Positions 34,105-43,412 of a stretch of 62,326 nt of DNA are shown piece by piece. Made by a program: the position numbers and the translations under genes. The stretch covers positions 1-62,326 of the forward strand of contig JAHBZL010000032.1 of the NCBI GenBank assembly GCA_019635485.1. The letters are read 5' to 3'. A model generated the notes under the pieces. That model did no database searches. It was not told where the DNA came from and saw only the letters and a program-made list of their open reading frames with translations. The stretch is from Piscinibacter sp. Lineage in GTDB: Bacteria; Pseudomonadota; Gammaproteobacteria; Burkholderiales; Burkholderiaceae_C. Within the stretch, counting starts at the first letter, position 1. Each line of letters opens with the position of its first letter.

Positions 34105-34815
34105 ATGGAACCGCATGCCCTGGCCCGTGTCGCCGCGCTGATCGGCGAGCCGGCGCGCAGCGCGATGCTGCTTGCCCTGCTCGACGGGCGCGCGCTGACC
34201 GCACTCGAGCTGGCCCGCTGCGGCGGCGTCGCCGCGCCGACGGCCAGCCGCCACCTCGCGCAGCTGGTCGAGGCCGGCCTGCTGAGCGTGCAGGCGCAGG
34301 GCCGGCACCGCTACCACCGGCTCGCCTCGGCCGACGTGGCGCGCGCGCTGGAGGCGCTGATGCAGGTGCCGGTCGCCCGCCCCATGTCTCCGGCGACGGG
34401 CCCGCGCGACGCCGCACTGCGCCTGGCCCGGCGCTGCTACGACCACCTCGGCGGGCGGCTCGCCGTCGCGATCACCGAGCACCTGCTGCACGAGCGCGCG
34501 CTCGAGTTCGACGGCGACGCCGCGTTGCCGCTGCCGCGCCTGCCTGCCGTGCTGGCCCGGCTGGGCCTGGCCGGAGCGGACCTGGCCGCTCCCGGCCGGC
34601 GCGTGCTGTGCCGCCCCTGCCTGGACTGGAGCGAACGCCGCCCGCACGCCGCCGGCCGGCTCGGCGCGCTGATCTGCAGCCACTGCGTCGAGGCCGGCTG
34701 GCTGCGCCGCAGCGCGGAATCGCGCGTGATGCAGATCACGCCGCGCGGCGCCGCGGCGCTGCGCGACTGGCTGGGCCTGCGCGCCTGGCAGCAGGTGGTC
34801 GACGCGGGCCGCTGA
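34105..34815 (+). CDS. ArsR-family winged-helix regulator
   Basis: 236 aa. The first 95 residues are an ArsR HTH ([51 protein letters not shown]). The C-terminal 140 residues are an extension with [26 protein letters not shown]-type Cys/His residues (C166/C169 region) that may be a ligand or metal site; I have written the motif in part only. It probably controls the divergent NIPSNAP-ABM pair and itself. Confidence 0.85.
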   Translation: MEPHALARVAALIGEPARSAMLLALLDGRALTALELARCGGVAAPTASRHLAQLVEAGLLSVQAQGRHRYHRLASADVARALEALMQVPVARPMSPATGPRDAALRLARRCYDHLGGRLAVAITEHLLHERALEFDGDAALPLPRLPAVLARLGLAGADLAAPGRRVLCRPCLDWSERRPHAAGRLGALICSHCVEAGWLRRSAESRVMQITPRGAAALRDWLGLRAWQQVVDAGR

Positions 34816-34820
34816 GATCC

Positions 34821-34847
34821 TTCAGTTCCTGAAGCAGCCGCCGATAT
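34821..34847 (+). promoter_or_regulatory. Sigma-28-like promoter for the Cache-CheW gene
   Basis: TTCAG, 14 nt, GCCGATAT. The -10 box differs from GCCGATAA at one base and the spacing is exact; the -35 box is weaker. It is 35 nt upstream of the ATG at 34883. Confidence 0.6.
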
Positions 34848-34882
34848 CGGGCGAGGCCGTCCCGGCCAGCGAGCGCAGACCG

Positions 34883-37480
34883 ATGAGCGAACCGAAGCGA
34901 ACCAAGAGCTATCGTGGCGTCGAACTCGATGCCGAGCTGGCCGCGTTGATCCGTCACATGCCCGCCGTGGACGCGACACGCGAATCGCTGCAGGCGCTGC
35001 AGGGCGTCTGGGACTCGCTGGCGCTGCTGTCCGAGCTGTCCGGCACCGGCGTCGAGATCGCCGGCATCCGCGCCGCGTTCGCGTCGCTGACCTCGCGCCT
35101 GGTCGACGAGATCGGCCAGCAGGCCCGCCACAAGGCGGCGCTCGAGCAGCTCGCCAAGGCACAGGTCACGGTCGACATCCTGGTGCGCAACCTGTTCGAG
35201 CGCACCGCCGACATCGGCTTCCTCGCCACCGACGACGACCTGCGCGCGTTCGCCGCCGCCGATGCGCCGCAGCGCGCCGAGCTCTTGCCGGCGCTGCGCC
35301 GCCGCCTGCGCGAATACCAGCGCAAGTACTCGGTGTACGACGACATCATCCTGCTGGCCCCGGACGGCACGGTGCTGGCCCGGCTCGACGACGAGGTCGA
35401 GGTGGCGCGCACGCGCGACCGGGCGCTGCTCGATGCGGCGCTGCAGGGGCAGGCAGCCTACGTCGAGGTCTACCGCCCGTTCGACCTGCGCCCGGGCAGC
35501 GCCTGCTCGCTGGTCTACGCGAGCCGCGTGACCGACGCCGCGGGCCAGCGCCCGCTCGGCGTGCTGTGCCTGAGCTTCCGCTTCGAGGACGAGTGCCGGC
35601 GCATCTTCCGCAAGTTCGTCGGCGTGAACGACTGGAGCGTCGTCGCGCTGCTGGACGCCGACGGCGCCGTGATCGCCAGCAGCGACGCCTTCCAGGTGCC
35701 GCTGTCGGCGCAGGTGGCGGTGCCGGACGACGGTCGTGCCCACGTGCTGCGCTTCGCCGGCCGCCACTGGCTGGCCGTCAGCTGCGCCGCGCACGCCTTC
35801 CAGGGCTACGCCGGCCCGGGCTGGCGCGGCCACGCGATGACGCCGATCGAACACGCCTTCGCCGCCGACGACGAGGACGCCGAGCGGCTCGATCCCGACA
35901 CGGCCGCGCGCCTGCGCTGCAGCCGGGTGCTGTACCCCGACTCGCTGCGCGCGATCGCCGCCGCCGCGCAGCGCATCGAATCCGACCTGGCCCGCGCGGT
36001 CTGGAACGGCAACCTGGCGCTGATCGCCGCCTCCGCCGGCGCCGACGCGGCGGGCAATGCCGGCTTCTCGCGTTCGCTGCTGCGCGAGATCGGCCGCACC
36101 GGCGCGCGCACGCGCGACAGCTTCACGCTCGCGCTCGACCAGGTCAGCGCCAGCGTCGCCAGCGCCACGCTGGCCGGCGCCCGCTCGCGCGCCGCGCTGG
36201 CTGCCGACATCATGGACCGCAGCCTGTACGAGCGCGCCAACGACTGCCGCTGGTGGGCGTTGACGACGCAGTTCCGCGCCTCGCTGGAAGCCGCCGAAGC
36301 GCCGGACGGCGCCGCGCTCGAACGCGTGCTGCGCACCATCCACGGCCTGTACACCGTCTACGCGAGCCTGGTGCTGTACGACCGCCAGGGGCGCGTGGTC
36401 GCGGCCTCCAGCCCGAGCGTGGCGCTGAGTCCCGGCGCGGCACTGGACGGCGAATGGGTGGCCCGTTCGCTCGCGCTGTCCGACACGCAGGCCTACTGCG
36501 TCTCGGCGTTCGAGCCGACCCCGCTGTACGGCGGCCGGCCGACCTACATCTACGCCGCCGCGGTGCGCGGCCTGGCGGACGCGTCGCGCGTGGTCGGCGG
36601 CATCGCGATCGTGTTCGACGCCGAGCCGCAGTTCCGCTCGATGCTGCAGGACACGCTGCCGCGCGACGAGGGCGGGCAGCCGCTGCCCGGCGCCTTCGGC
36701 GCGTTCGTCGATGGCACCGGCCGGGTGGTCGCGTGCAGCCACGCGGAGCCTGCCATCGGTTCGCTGCTGGACGCCTCCGGCGAACTGCGCGCCGCCGCCG
36801 CGCGCGGCTCGCGCGCGTTCCGCTGGGACGAGCGCTGGACCATCGCCGGCGCGGCGCGCTCCAGCGGCTACCGTGAATTCAAGGGTCCGGACGACGCCTA
36901 CCGCGAGGAGGTCACGGCGCTGGTGTTCGAGGCGATGACCGACCGCGGCGAGGCCGACGAGGCGCCGGTGGCGGTGCCCGCGCCGCCAGCCGCCGGTGCC
37001 GCCCGGGGCGGCGGCGAGCGGGTCGACCTCGCCACGCTGCGCATCGGCGACCAGTGGCACGCGCTGACCGGCCGCGACCTGGTCGAGGCCGTGCCGGCCG
37101 ACCGCCTGCTACCGCTGCCCGGCAGCGCGCCGCACGTGCGCGGCAGCGTGATGTACCGCAACGCGCCGATCGCGGTGATCGAGGCGGACCGCCTGCTCGG
37201 CGTGGGCGGCTCGACGACGCCGGCGCGCCAGCGCCAGATCGTCGTGCTGCAGCCGCCGCGCGCGCAGGGCCGGCCGTTCGGCCTGCTGGTCGACGCGCTG
37301 GGCGACAACCCCGAAGTGCACAGCAGCCAGCTGGTGCGCCTGGCCGAGGGCCGCTGGCAGCGCGGGCCAGGGGGTGCCGCGCTGATCGACACCGTCGTCG
37401 CGCCGGCACCCGGCAGTGCCGGCAACGGCCTGCTGACCCTGCTCAGCGCGGACGCCCTGGCCGGCCTGCTGGCCGCCTGA
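34883..37480 (+). CDS. Cache-CheW chemotaxis scaffold protein
   Basis: 865 aa. The N-terminus (1-110) is helical; two regions look like Cache ligand-binding units (about 140-330: KYSVYDDIILLAPDGTVLARL; about 455-660: LRTIHGLYTVYASLVLYD). The last 150 residues are a CheW domain (LATLRIGDQWHALTGRDLVEAV, VRGSVMYRNAPIAVIEADRLLG, FGLLVDALGDNPEV). No transmembrane helix or MCP signalling domain is visible, so it would couple a cytoplasmic sensor directly to CheA arrays. A sigma-28-like promoter lies upstream. The kinase gene is 38 nt downstream. Confidence 0.8.
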   Translation: MSEPKRTKSYRGVELDAELAALIRHMPAVDATRESLQALQGVWDSLALLSELSGTGVEIAGIRAAFASLTSRLVDEIGQQARHKAALEQLAKAQVTVDILVRNLFERTADIGFLATDDDLRAFAAADAPQRAELLPALRRRLREYQRKYSVYDDIILLAPDGTVLARLDDEVEVARTRDRALLDAALQGQAAYVEVYRPFDLRPGSACSLVYASRVTDAAGQRPLGVLCLSFRFEDECRRIFRKFVGVNDWSVVALLDADGAVIASSDAFQVPLSAQVAVPDDGRAHVLRFAGRHWLAVSCAAHAFQGYAGPGWRGHAMTPIEHAFAADDEDAERLDPDTAARLRCSRVLYPDSLRAIAAAAQRIESDLARAVWNGNLALIAASAGADAAGNAGFSRSLLREIGRTGARTRDSFTLALDQVSASVASATLAGARSRAALAADIMDRSLYERANDCRWWALTTQFRASLEAAEAPDGAALERVLRTIHGLYTVYASLVLYDRQGRVVAASSPSVALSPGAALDGEWVARSLALSDTQAYCVSAFEPTPLYGGRPTYIYAAAVRGLADASRVVGGIAIVFDAEPQFRSMLQDTLPRDEGGQPLPGAFGAFVDGTGRVVACSHAEPAIGSLLDASGELRAAAARGSRAFRWDERWTIAGAARSSGYREFKGPDDAYREEVTALVFEAMTDRGEADEAPVAVPAPPAAGAARGGGERVDLATLRIGDQWHALTGRDLVEAVPADRLLPLPGSAPHVRGSVMYRNAPIAVIEADRLLGVGGSTTPARQRQIVVLQPPRAQGRPFGLLVDALGDNPEVHSSQLVRLAEGRWQRGPGGAALIDTVVAPAPGSAGNGLLTLLSADALAGLLAA

Positions 37481-37518
37481 GCTCCCCCGGGGCTGGCGGG
37501 CACGGACGCGAGCGCAGA

Positions 37519-38715
37519 ATGCACGCTGACTTTGCCTCCCGGCTGCCCGTGACCTCGTCCCCCGCGACCCCGTCTTCGGCGACCCCGTCCTCCCGGCACG
37601 ACGTGCATTTCCACATGCGCCTGGTCGTCGACCGGGTGCCTTCGATGCTGGCCTACTGGGACAGCGACCTGCGCTGCCGCTTCGCGAACCGCGCCTACGA
37701 GATGTGGTTCGGCGTCAGCCCGGAGGGGCTGCTCGGCAGCTCGATCCGCGACCTGCTGGGCCCCGACCTGTTCGCGCTGAACGAGCCGCACATCCGCGCC
37801 GCGCTGCGCGGCGAGGAGCAGTTGTTCGAACGTGTCGTGCCGGGGCGGGACGGCAAGCGGCGCCACAGCCTGGCCCACTACATCCCGGACATCGTGGACG
37901 GCCATGTGGCGGGTTTCCTGGTGCAGGTCACCGAGGTCACCACGCTGAAGGAGGCCCAGGCGGCGCTGCTGCACGAGAAGACGCTGCGCCAGCACCTCGA
38001 ACATCACGCGCGCGAACTCGGCGCGGTGCTGACCGAACGCGGCGAGATGCTGGACGTGCTCGCGCACGAGGTGCGCCAGCCGCTGAACAACGCCTCGGCC
38101 GCGCTGCAGGGGCTGGAGACCGCGCTCGCCGGCGCCGACCCGGAGGTCATCGCGAGCCGGGTGGCGCGCGCGCAGGCGGTGCTCGGGCAGGTCACCGAAA
38201 GCATCGACAACACGCTGGCCGTCGCCTCGCTGCTGACCGGCGCCGAGCCGATCGCGCGCGAGGACGTCGACATCGACATGCTGATCGCCGTCGCGATCGC
38301 CGACCTCGCGGCCGGCGAGCGGCGCCGAGTCCGCGTCGAACGCGCCACGCCGACGCGCACCGCGTCGATGGACGTGGGCCTGATGCGCCTGGCATTGCGC
38401 AACCTGCTCTCCAACGCGCTGAAGTTCGGCCCGCCGGGCAGCCCGGTCACGGTGCGGGTGACGGATTCCGACGCGCCGCTCGCGCTGGTGATCGACGTGA
38501 TCGACCGCGGGGCGGGTGTCGATGCCGCGCTGGTGCCGCGCCTGTTCCAGCGGGGCGCGCGGGCACGGGTGCCGGGCGGCCCGCCGGGCCAGGGCGTGGG
38601 GCTGTTCATCGTGCGCCGCGTGATGGAACTGCACAGCGGCCGCGCGGAACTGCGCCGCAATCAGCCCGGCGAGGTCACCTTCCGGCTGCTGATCGCGCAG
38701 TCAAGCGACGGCTGA
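37519..38715 (+). CDS. Soluble PAS histidine kinase
   Basis: 398 aa. A PAS domain (about 35-145: RVPSMLAYWDSDLRCRFANR, VSPEGLLGSSIRDLLGPD), a coiled coil, an H-box HEVRQPLNNASAALQG and an HATPase domain with N-box LRNLLSNALKFG, G1 DRGAGVD and GVGLFIVRRVMELH. No membrane helix, no receiver domain and no adjacent response regulator, so it is an orphan kinase. The 3' end overlaps the convergent GT41 gene by 15 nt. Confidence 0.88.
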   Translation: MHADFASRLPVTSSPATPSSATPSSRHDVHFHMRLVVDRVPSMLAYWDSDLRCRFANRAYEMWFGVSPEGLLGSSIRDLLGPDLFALNEPHIRAALRGEEQLFERVVPGRDGKRRHSLAHYIPDIVDGHVAGFLVQVTEVTTLKEAQAALLHEKTLRQHLEHHARELGAVLTERGEMLDVLAHEVRQPLNNASAALQGLETALAGADPEVIASRVARAQAVLGQVTESIDNTLAVASLLTGAEPIAREDVDIDMLIAVAIADLAAGERRRVRVERATPTRTASMDVGLMRLALRNLLSNALKFGPPGSPVTVRVTDSDAPLALVIDVIDRGAGVDAALVPRLFQRGARARVPGGPPGQGVGLFIVRRVMELHSGRAELRRNQPGEVTFRLLIAQSSDG

Positions 38716-40251
38716 GACTTCAGCCGGCAGGTGGGCCGGCGGCAGGCCCGCCACGGCACGTGCCCACATGCGCTCGTACAGCGCCTCCAGGTCGCGCGCG
38801 AATTGCCCACCGTCGAACAGGCGGCTGCTGGATGCACCGGCCAGACGCTCGCGCCAGCGCGCGCGCGCCGCGGCATCGCGAGCCAGTGCGACGGCTTGCC
38901 GCTCGTAGGCGTCCGCGTCGGCGCAGACCAGCTCGTCCAGCCCTACCTGGTGCAGCAGGCTGGGCGCGACCCGCTGGGCGAAGGTCGGCCCGGTCGTGGT
39001 CAGCACCGGCACGCCCACCCACAGCGCCTCGCCCGCGGTGGTGTGTGCGCCGCAGGGCCAGGTGTCGAGGAACAGGTCGGCGCAGGCCAGGCGAGCCAGG
39101 TGCTCGGGCAGCGGCAGCAGCGGCGCGAAGCACAGCCGGCCCGCATCGATGCCGCGCGCCTGCGCCGCGGCGGTCAGCGTGGCGCGCACGTTGGTGTTCC
39201 ACTCGAGCAGCCACAGCACCGCGTCGGGCACCTGGCGCAGCACGGCGCACCAGCGGTCGAACACCGCGGCGGAGATCTTGTAGGCCTGGTGGAAGCCGGC
39301 CAGCAGCGGCACGCCCTCGGGCACGCCCCAGTCGGCACGCCGCGACGGCCGCGGCCGCGCCCGCCGCGCGTCGTTCGGCTGGTAGCAGTGCGGCAGCTGC
39401 GCGATCCGCTCGCTGAAGTGCGCGGCATCCGCCAGCGGCGTGACGATGCGGTCGCCGACGATGTAGTCGATGTAGGGCGCGCCGCTGGTGCCCGGGAAGG
39501 CCAGCCAGTTGAGCTGCAGCGGAGCCGGCCGCGCGGCCAGCACCGGCAGCAGCGTGCCGTCGGTGGCGCCCTTCGCGTCGACCAGGATGTCGACCTGCAG
39601 TTCGCGGATGCGCCGCGCGATCGCCGCGTGCGCGAGGCCGGACACGTCCTCGAAACGCTCGCTGGCAGCACGCAGCCGTGCGCGCATCGCGCTGCCGTCG
39701 TCCGGCCCGGCAGACAGCAGCGTGACCTCGAAACGCTGCCGGTCGTGCGACTCGAGCATCTGCGCCATCAGCTGCGCGGTGGCGTGCTGCTGGAAGTCGG
39801 CCGACAGGTAGGCCACGTGCAGCCGCTCGCGCGGCTGCGCCGGGCGCGGCGGCAGCGGCTCGACGAGCCGGCCACAGAAGCGGGCGTAGTGTTCGGCGAC
39901 GCGCCGGACCGCCAGCGGATCGTCCGACAGCACGGCATGCACGAACGGATTGACCTGCAGCGGCACCCCGGGCGCGTGGCGCTGCAAGGCGGCCTCGAGC
40001 GCCGCCCAATCCTGCGCGGCGCGATCCCAGCGGCAACCCTCGCGCTCCAGGTAGACCAGCAGGCCGCGCGCGAACAGTTCCTCCGGGAAGCCGAGCGTGA
40101 CCGCGGTGCGGATGCACTCGGCGGCCTCCAGCTTCATGCCGGCATCGCGGAAGGCGACGCCGAGGCGGTAGTGCGTCGGCGCGTCGTCGATGCGGCGCGC
40201 GAGCGACTGCAGGCAGGCCTGGATGACCGCCTGCGGGGCGTCCGGCGTCAT
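38701..40251 (-). CDS. OGT-like (GT41, SPINDLY-type) glycosyltransferase, short copy
   Basis: 516 aa. A single TPR-like unit at the N-terminus (LGVAFRDAGMKLEAAECIRTA), then the GT41 catalytic halves: VAYLSADFQQHATAQLMAQM, VDILVDAKGATDGTLLPVLA, LNWLAFPGTSGAPYIDYIVGD, FHQAYKISAAVFDRWC and WPCGAHTTAGEALWVGVPV. The Lys in HQAYKIS fits the catalytic lysine of OGT. It is the second of two tandem copies (ATGA overlap with the upstream one). In other bacteria such proteins glycosylate Ser/Thr of flagellin or autotransporters; the target here is inferred from flagellin proximity. Confidence 0.87.
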   Translation of the reverse strand: MTPDAPQAVIQACLQSLARRIDDAPTHYRLGVAFRDAGMKLEAAECIRTAVTLGFPEELFARGLLVYLEREGCRWDRAAQDWAALEAALQRHAPGVPLQVNPFVHAVLSDDPLAVRRVAEHYARFCGRLVEPLPPRPAQPRERLHVAYLSADFQQHATAQLMAQMLESHDRQRFEVTLLSAGPDDGSAMRARLRAASERFEDVSGLAHAAIARRIRELQVDILVDAKGATDGTLLPVLAARPAPLQLNWLAFPGTSGAPYIDYIVGDRIVTPLADAAHFSERIAQLPHCYQPNDARRARPRPSRRADWGVPEGVPLLAGFHQAYKISAAVFDRWCAVLRQVPDAVLWLLEWNTNVRATLTAAAQARGIDAGRLCFAPLLPLPEHLARLACADLFLDTWPCGAHTTAGEALWVGVPVLTTTGPTFAQRVAPSLLHQVGLDELVCADADAYERQAVALARDAAARARWRERLAGASSSRLFDGGQFARDLEALYERMWARAVAGLPPAHLPAEVSAVA

Positions 40252-42194
40252 GCCGGCTCCGCCGGCAGGTGCTCGGGCGGCAGGCCGGCCACCGCGCGCG
40301 CCCACATGCGCTCGTACAGCGCTTCCAGATCGCGCGCGAAACGTGCGCCGTCGAACAGCGCACCGCCGTCGCGCTGCGCCAGCAGGTGTTCGCGCAGCCG
40401 CTGGCGGCGTGCGGCGTCGCCGCACAGCGCCTGCACGGTGGCGTCGTAGGCCGCGGTGCTGTCGCACACCAGTTCGGGCAGGGCCACGGCCTGCAGCAGG
40501 CTGGCGGCGACCCGCTGCGCGAAGGTCGGACCGATCAGCGTGACCACCGGCACACCGACCCACAGCGCCTCGCCGGCGGTGGTGTGGGCGTTGCAGGGCC
40601 AGGCGTCGAGGTAGAGGTCGGCGCAGGCCAGGCGCGAGAGGTGCTGGTCCAGCGGCAGCATCGGCGCGAAGCACAGCCGCTCGGGGCCGATGCCGCGCGC
40701 GCGCGCCGCAGCCTCCAGCGAGGCCTGCACGTTGGCGTTCCAGCGCAGCAGCCACAGCACCGCGCCGGGCACGGCGTGCAGCAGCGCGCACCAGCGGTCG
40801 AACACCTCCTCGGAGATCTTGTACGACTGGTGGAACGCGCACAGCAGCAGCGCGCCCTCCGGCGCGCCCCAGTCGCTGCGCCGCGAGGGCTGCGGCCGCG
40901 CGCGCCGTGCATCGTTGGGCTGGTAGCAGACCGGCATCTGCGCCAGCTTCTCGCTGAAGTGCGCGGCATGCGCGAGCGGCGTGACCACCGCGTCGCCGAT
41001 CAGGTAGTCGACCTCGTCGGCGCCGCTGCTGCCCGGAAAACCCAGCCAGCTGACCTGCAGCGGTGCCGGCCGGTGCGCGGTGACGGGCATCAGCGTGCCG
41101 TGCGTCGCGCCCTTCACGTCGACCAGGATGTCGACCTGGCGCGCGCGGATGCGCTGCGCCATCGCCGCCGGGGTGAGGCCGCGCAGGTCCTCGAAGTGTT
41201 CGGCCGCCGCCGCGATGCGCGCGCGCATCGCGCTGCCGTCGTCCGCGCCGGCCGAGAACAGGGTGACCTCGAAGCGGCGTCGGTCGTGGCATTCGAGCAT
41301 CTGCGCCATCAGCTGGCTGGTGGCGTGCTGGTGGAAATCGGCCGACAGGTAGCCGATGCGCAGCCGGCCGTCGTGCGCCTTCGCGGCCCGGCGCGGCAGC
41401 GGCGCGATGCGGCTCGCGACATGCCGGGCGTACAGCCGCGCGACCTTGAGCACCTCGAGCGGGTCGTCGACCAGCACCGCGTGCGGGAACGGCCCGGTCT
41501 CGACCGCCGCATCGTCGGGCGCCGCCTGCACGCCGGCGCGCAGGCGGGCCATCTCCTCGCGCGCCTGCGGCCAGCGGCAGGCCTCGCGCTCGAGGAACAG
41601 CAGCTGGGCCCGTGCCGACAGCTCGCTGGTGTCCAGTCCGAGCAGCAGCGCGGTGCGCACGCATTCGGCGGCCTCGGCCTTCAGGCCCTTGTCCTTGAAC
41701 GACATGCCGAGCCGGAAGTGCACGACGCCATCGTCCATCTTCAGCGCCAGCGCCTGCATGAAGGCGACGATCGCCTCGTCGTGCCGGTGGCAGCGCTGCA
41801 GCGCGACGCCCAGCGACACCCAGTGCGCCGCGTCGCGCGGCGCGTCGGCGGGCAGCGCGAGCAGGCAGGCCACGGCCTGGGCCGGCTGGCCGCGTTCCAG
41901 CCAGGCGTGCGATTCGAGCGTGTAGGCCAGCGTCAGCCCCGGCCGCGCGCGCCGCAGACCCTGGGTGCGCTGCACGGCCACGTCCGAGCGGCCGGCCTTG
42001 ATGAAGGCATGCGCCGCGGCCAGGCCGTAGGCCGAGTCGTCGTGCAGCTGGAAGGCCTGCTCGAAGTCGAACGCCGCCTGCGGCCAGTGCTCCCGCTGCG
42101 CCGCGGCCTGGCCTTCGCGCCAGCGGCGGTGGGCCTGGGTCTGGGCGGGCGAGGCCGCGCTCGGTGCGGCGGGCGTGGGCAGGGACAGGGCCAT
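40248..42194 (-). CDS. TPR-OGT-like (GT41) glycosyltransferase, long copy
   Basis: 648 aa from ATG 42194 (MALSLPTPAAPS). A longer in-frame ATG at 42257 adds 21 unlikely residues. Several TPR-like units fill residues 20-200 (WPQAAFDFEQAFQLHDDSAY, VSLGVALQRCHRHDEAIVAF, LGMSFKDKGLKAEAAECVRT). The GT41 domain follows: IGYLSADFHQHATSQLMAQM, VDILVDVKGATHGTL, SWLGFPGSSGADEVDYLIG, FHQSYKISEEVFDRWC. Clearly paralogous to the neighbour; the pair arose by tandem duplication. Confidence 0.88.
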   Translation of the reverse strand: MALSLPTPAAPSAASPAQTQAHRRWREGQAAAQREHWPQAAFDFEQAFQLHDDSAYGLAAAHAFIKAGRSDVAVQRTQGLRRARPGLTLAYTLESHAWLERGQPAQAVACLLALPADAPRDAAHWVSLGVALQRCHRHDEAIVAFMQALALKMDDGVVHFRLGMSFKDKGLKAEAAECVRTALLLGLDTSELSARAQLLFLEREACRWPQAREEMARLRAGVQAAPDDAAVETGPFPHAVLVDDPLEVLKVARLYARHVASRIAPLPRRAAKAHDGRLRIGYLSADFHQHATSQLMAQMLECHDRRRFEVTLFSAGADDGSAMRARIAAAAEHFEDLRGLTPAAMAQRIRARQVDILVDVKGATHGTLMPVTAHRPAPLQVSWLGFPGSSGADEVDYLIGDAVVTPLAHAAHFSEKLAQMPVCYQPNDARRARPQPSRRSDWGAPEGALLLCAFHQSYKISEEVFDRWCALLHAVPGAVLWLLRWNANVQASLEAAARARGIGPERLCFAPMLPLDQHLSRLACADLYLDAWPCNAHTTAGEALWVGVPVVTLIGPTFAQRVAASLLQAVALPELVCDSTAAYDATVQALCGDAARRQRLREHLLAQRDGGALFDGARFARDLEALYERMWARAVAGLPPEHLPAEPA

Positions 42195-42275
42195 GGTCGG
42201 CGAGTGTGGCCGCGACGCAGGGCCCGGCAGGCGCCGAAAAGCGGTGTCAGCGCGCATCTTTTCGGGCCGACCGAT

Positions 42276-42294
42276 CGGCCCGCCACGCGGGCCG
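42276..42294. other. Strong hairpin between glycosyltransferase genes
   Basis: CGGCCCGC-CAC-GCGGGCCG, an 8-bp perfect stem in the 168-nt gap between the GT2-TPR gene and the GT41 pair. No T-run follows on either strand, so it may attenuate or stabilise the transcript rather than terminate it. Confidence 0.45.
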
Positions 42295-42362
42295 TCCTGC
42301 GAGCCTGCCGGGCCGGCGCGCCGATTCGAACGGTGGACGGACGCGTCGCGTGCCGAACGTCG

Positions 42363-43412
42363 TCAGCCGGCGCGCCAGGCCTGCGCCCGCTCGCGCCATT
42401 GCGCCGCCAGCGCCGCCTGCCCGAGGCTCTGGTGGAAGACCGCCAGGTTGTGTGCGGCGAGGAAGCTGCCGCGCCCGCGCACGGTGTCCGGCAGGTCGGG
42501 CCGTTCGCCGATCTCGACCGCGCGCCGCCAGCTGGCCTCGATCATCGGCAGCAGCGTGCCCGCTTCGGTGGGCCGGGCCAGCGCACGGTCCAGCAGCAGG
42601 TCGCCGAGCGTGAAGTGGAAGTCCGGCGAGTCGCCCCAGCGCGGCCGCTCGGCCTCGGCCAGCGCCGCGGCCTGCTCGAAGCGCGCCAGCTTCTTCAGCG
42701 TGAAGAGCAGGCGCACGACCAGGTCGTGCCGCCAGGCGGCCCGCGCCTCGCCGGCGCGGTGCGCCAGTTCGTAGTGCGGCAGGGCATCGGCATAGGCGCC
42801 GCGGATCTCCAGGTCCTTGCCGAGCTGGTAGCTCCAGTAGGCATCGCCGGGCTGCTCGGCGAGCGCCCGGCGCAGCAGGGCCTCGTTGCGGCCGCGCTTG
42901 CCCTCCTGCTGGGCAGGCAGGTAGCCGTCGTGACCCACCACGAGCCCGAGGCGGCGGCGCGGCAGCGCCGTGGCCGGCTGCTCGTGCACCCGCCCTTCGT
43001 AGCCGACGCCGGCGGGCAGCACCCGCGGGAGCCAGCTCGGGGCCTGCTCAAGTGACGCCCCGGCGCCGCCGATAAGACTGACCACGCGCACCTGGCCGAC
43101 GAAGTCCGGCGGCTGGGCACGCAGCGCCGCGAGCGCCTCGGTGCCGCCCTCGATCCATTCGTCCGCGTCGAGCACGAGGCGCCAGGGTGCGGCGGTCATC
43201 GCCAGGGCACGGTTGCGGGCCCACGCGAAATCGTCCTGCCAGACCGCGTGCTCGACCCGTGCGCCGGCCTCCGCGGCCAGGCGCGGCGTGGCATCGCCGG
43301 AGCCGGTGTCCAGCACCAGCATCTCGTCGACCCACGGGCGCGCGCTGGCCAGGCAGCGCTGGATGCAGCGGGCCTCGTTGCGGGCGATCATGACCAGGGC
43401 GATGGACGGCAT
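42363..43412 (-). CDS. GT2 glycosyltransferase with TPR-like C-terminus
   Basis: 349 aa from ATG 43412. GT-A domain: IALVMIARNEARCIQRCLAS, DEMLVLDTGSGDATPRLAAE, WRLVLDADEWIEGG with the DxD-type D-A-D-E. The C-terminal 180 residues have TPR-like helices (YWSYQLGKDLEIRGAYADAL, RHDLVVRLLFTLKKLARFEQA), a layout seen in SunS-like enzymes that glycosylate peptides or proteins. It lies between the GT41 pair and flagellin 1, divergent from the latter. Confidence 0.83.
   Translation of the reverse strand: MPSIALVMIARNEARCIQRCLASARPWVDEMLVLDTGSGDATPRLAAEAGARVEHAVWQDDFAWARNRALAMTAAPWRLVLDADEWIEGGTEALAALRAQPPDFVGQVRVVSLIGGAGASLEQAPSWLPRVLPAGVGYEGRVHEQPATALPRRRLGLVVGHDGYLPAQQEGKRGRNEALLRRALAEQPGDAYWSYQLGKDLEIRGAYADALPHYELAHRAGEARAAWRHDLVVRLLFTLKKLARFEQAAALAEAERPRWGDSPDFHFTLGDLLLDRALARPTEAGTLLPMIEASWRRAVEIGERPDLPDTVRGRGSFLAAHNLAVFHQSLGQAALAAQWRERAQAWRAG
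43048..43075 (+). promoter_or_regulatory. Sigma-28-like promoter antisense to the GT2-TPR gene
   Basis: TCAAG, 15 nt, GCCGATAA (perfect -10 box) on the plus strand, inside the minus-strand glycosyltransferase gene and about 690 nt upstream of flagellin 1. It would direct an antisense or long-leader transcript toward fliC. Spacing is 1 nt longer than at motA. Confidence 0.45.

Noticed and set aside
42276-42294. Intrinsic terminator after the GT2-TPR gene
   Set aside because: The stem is strong but no T-run follows on either strand, so it is listed only as a hairpin.
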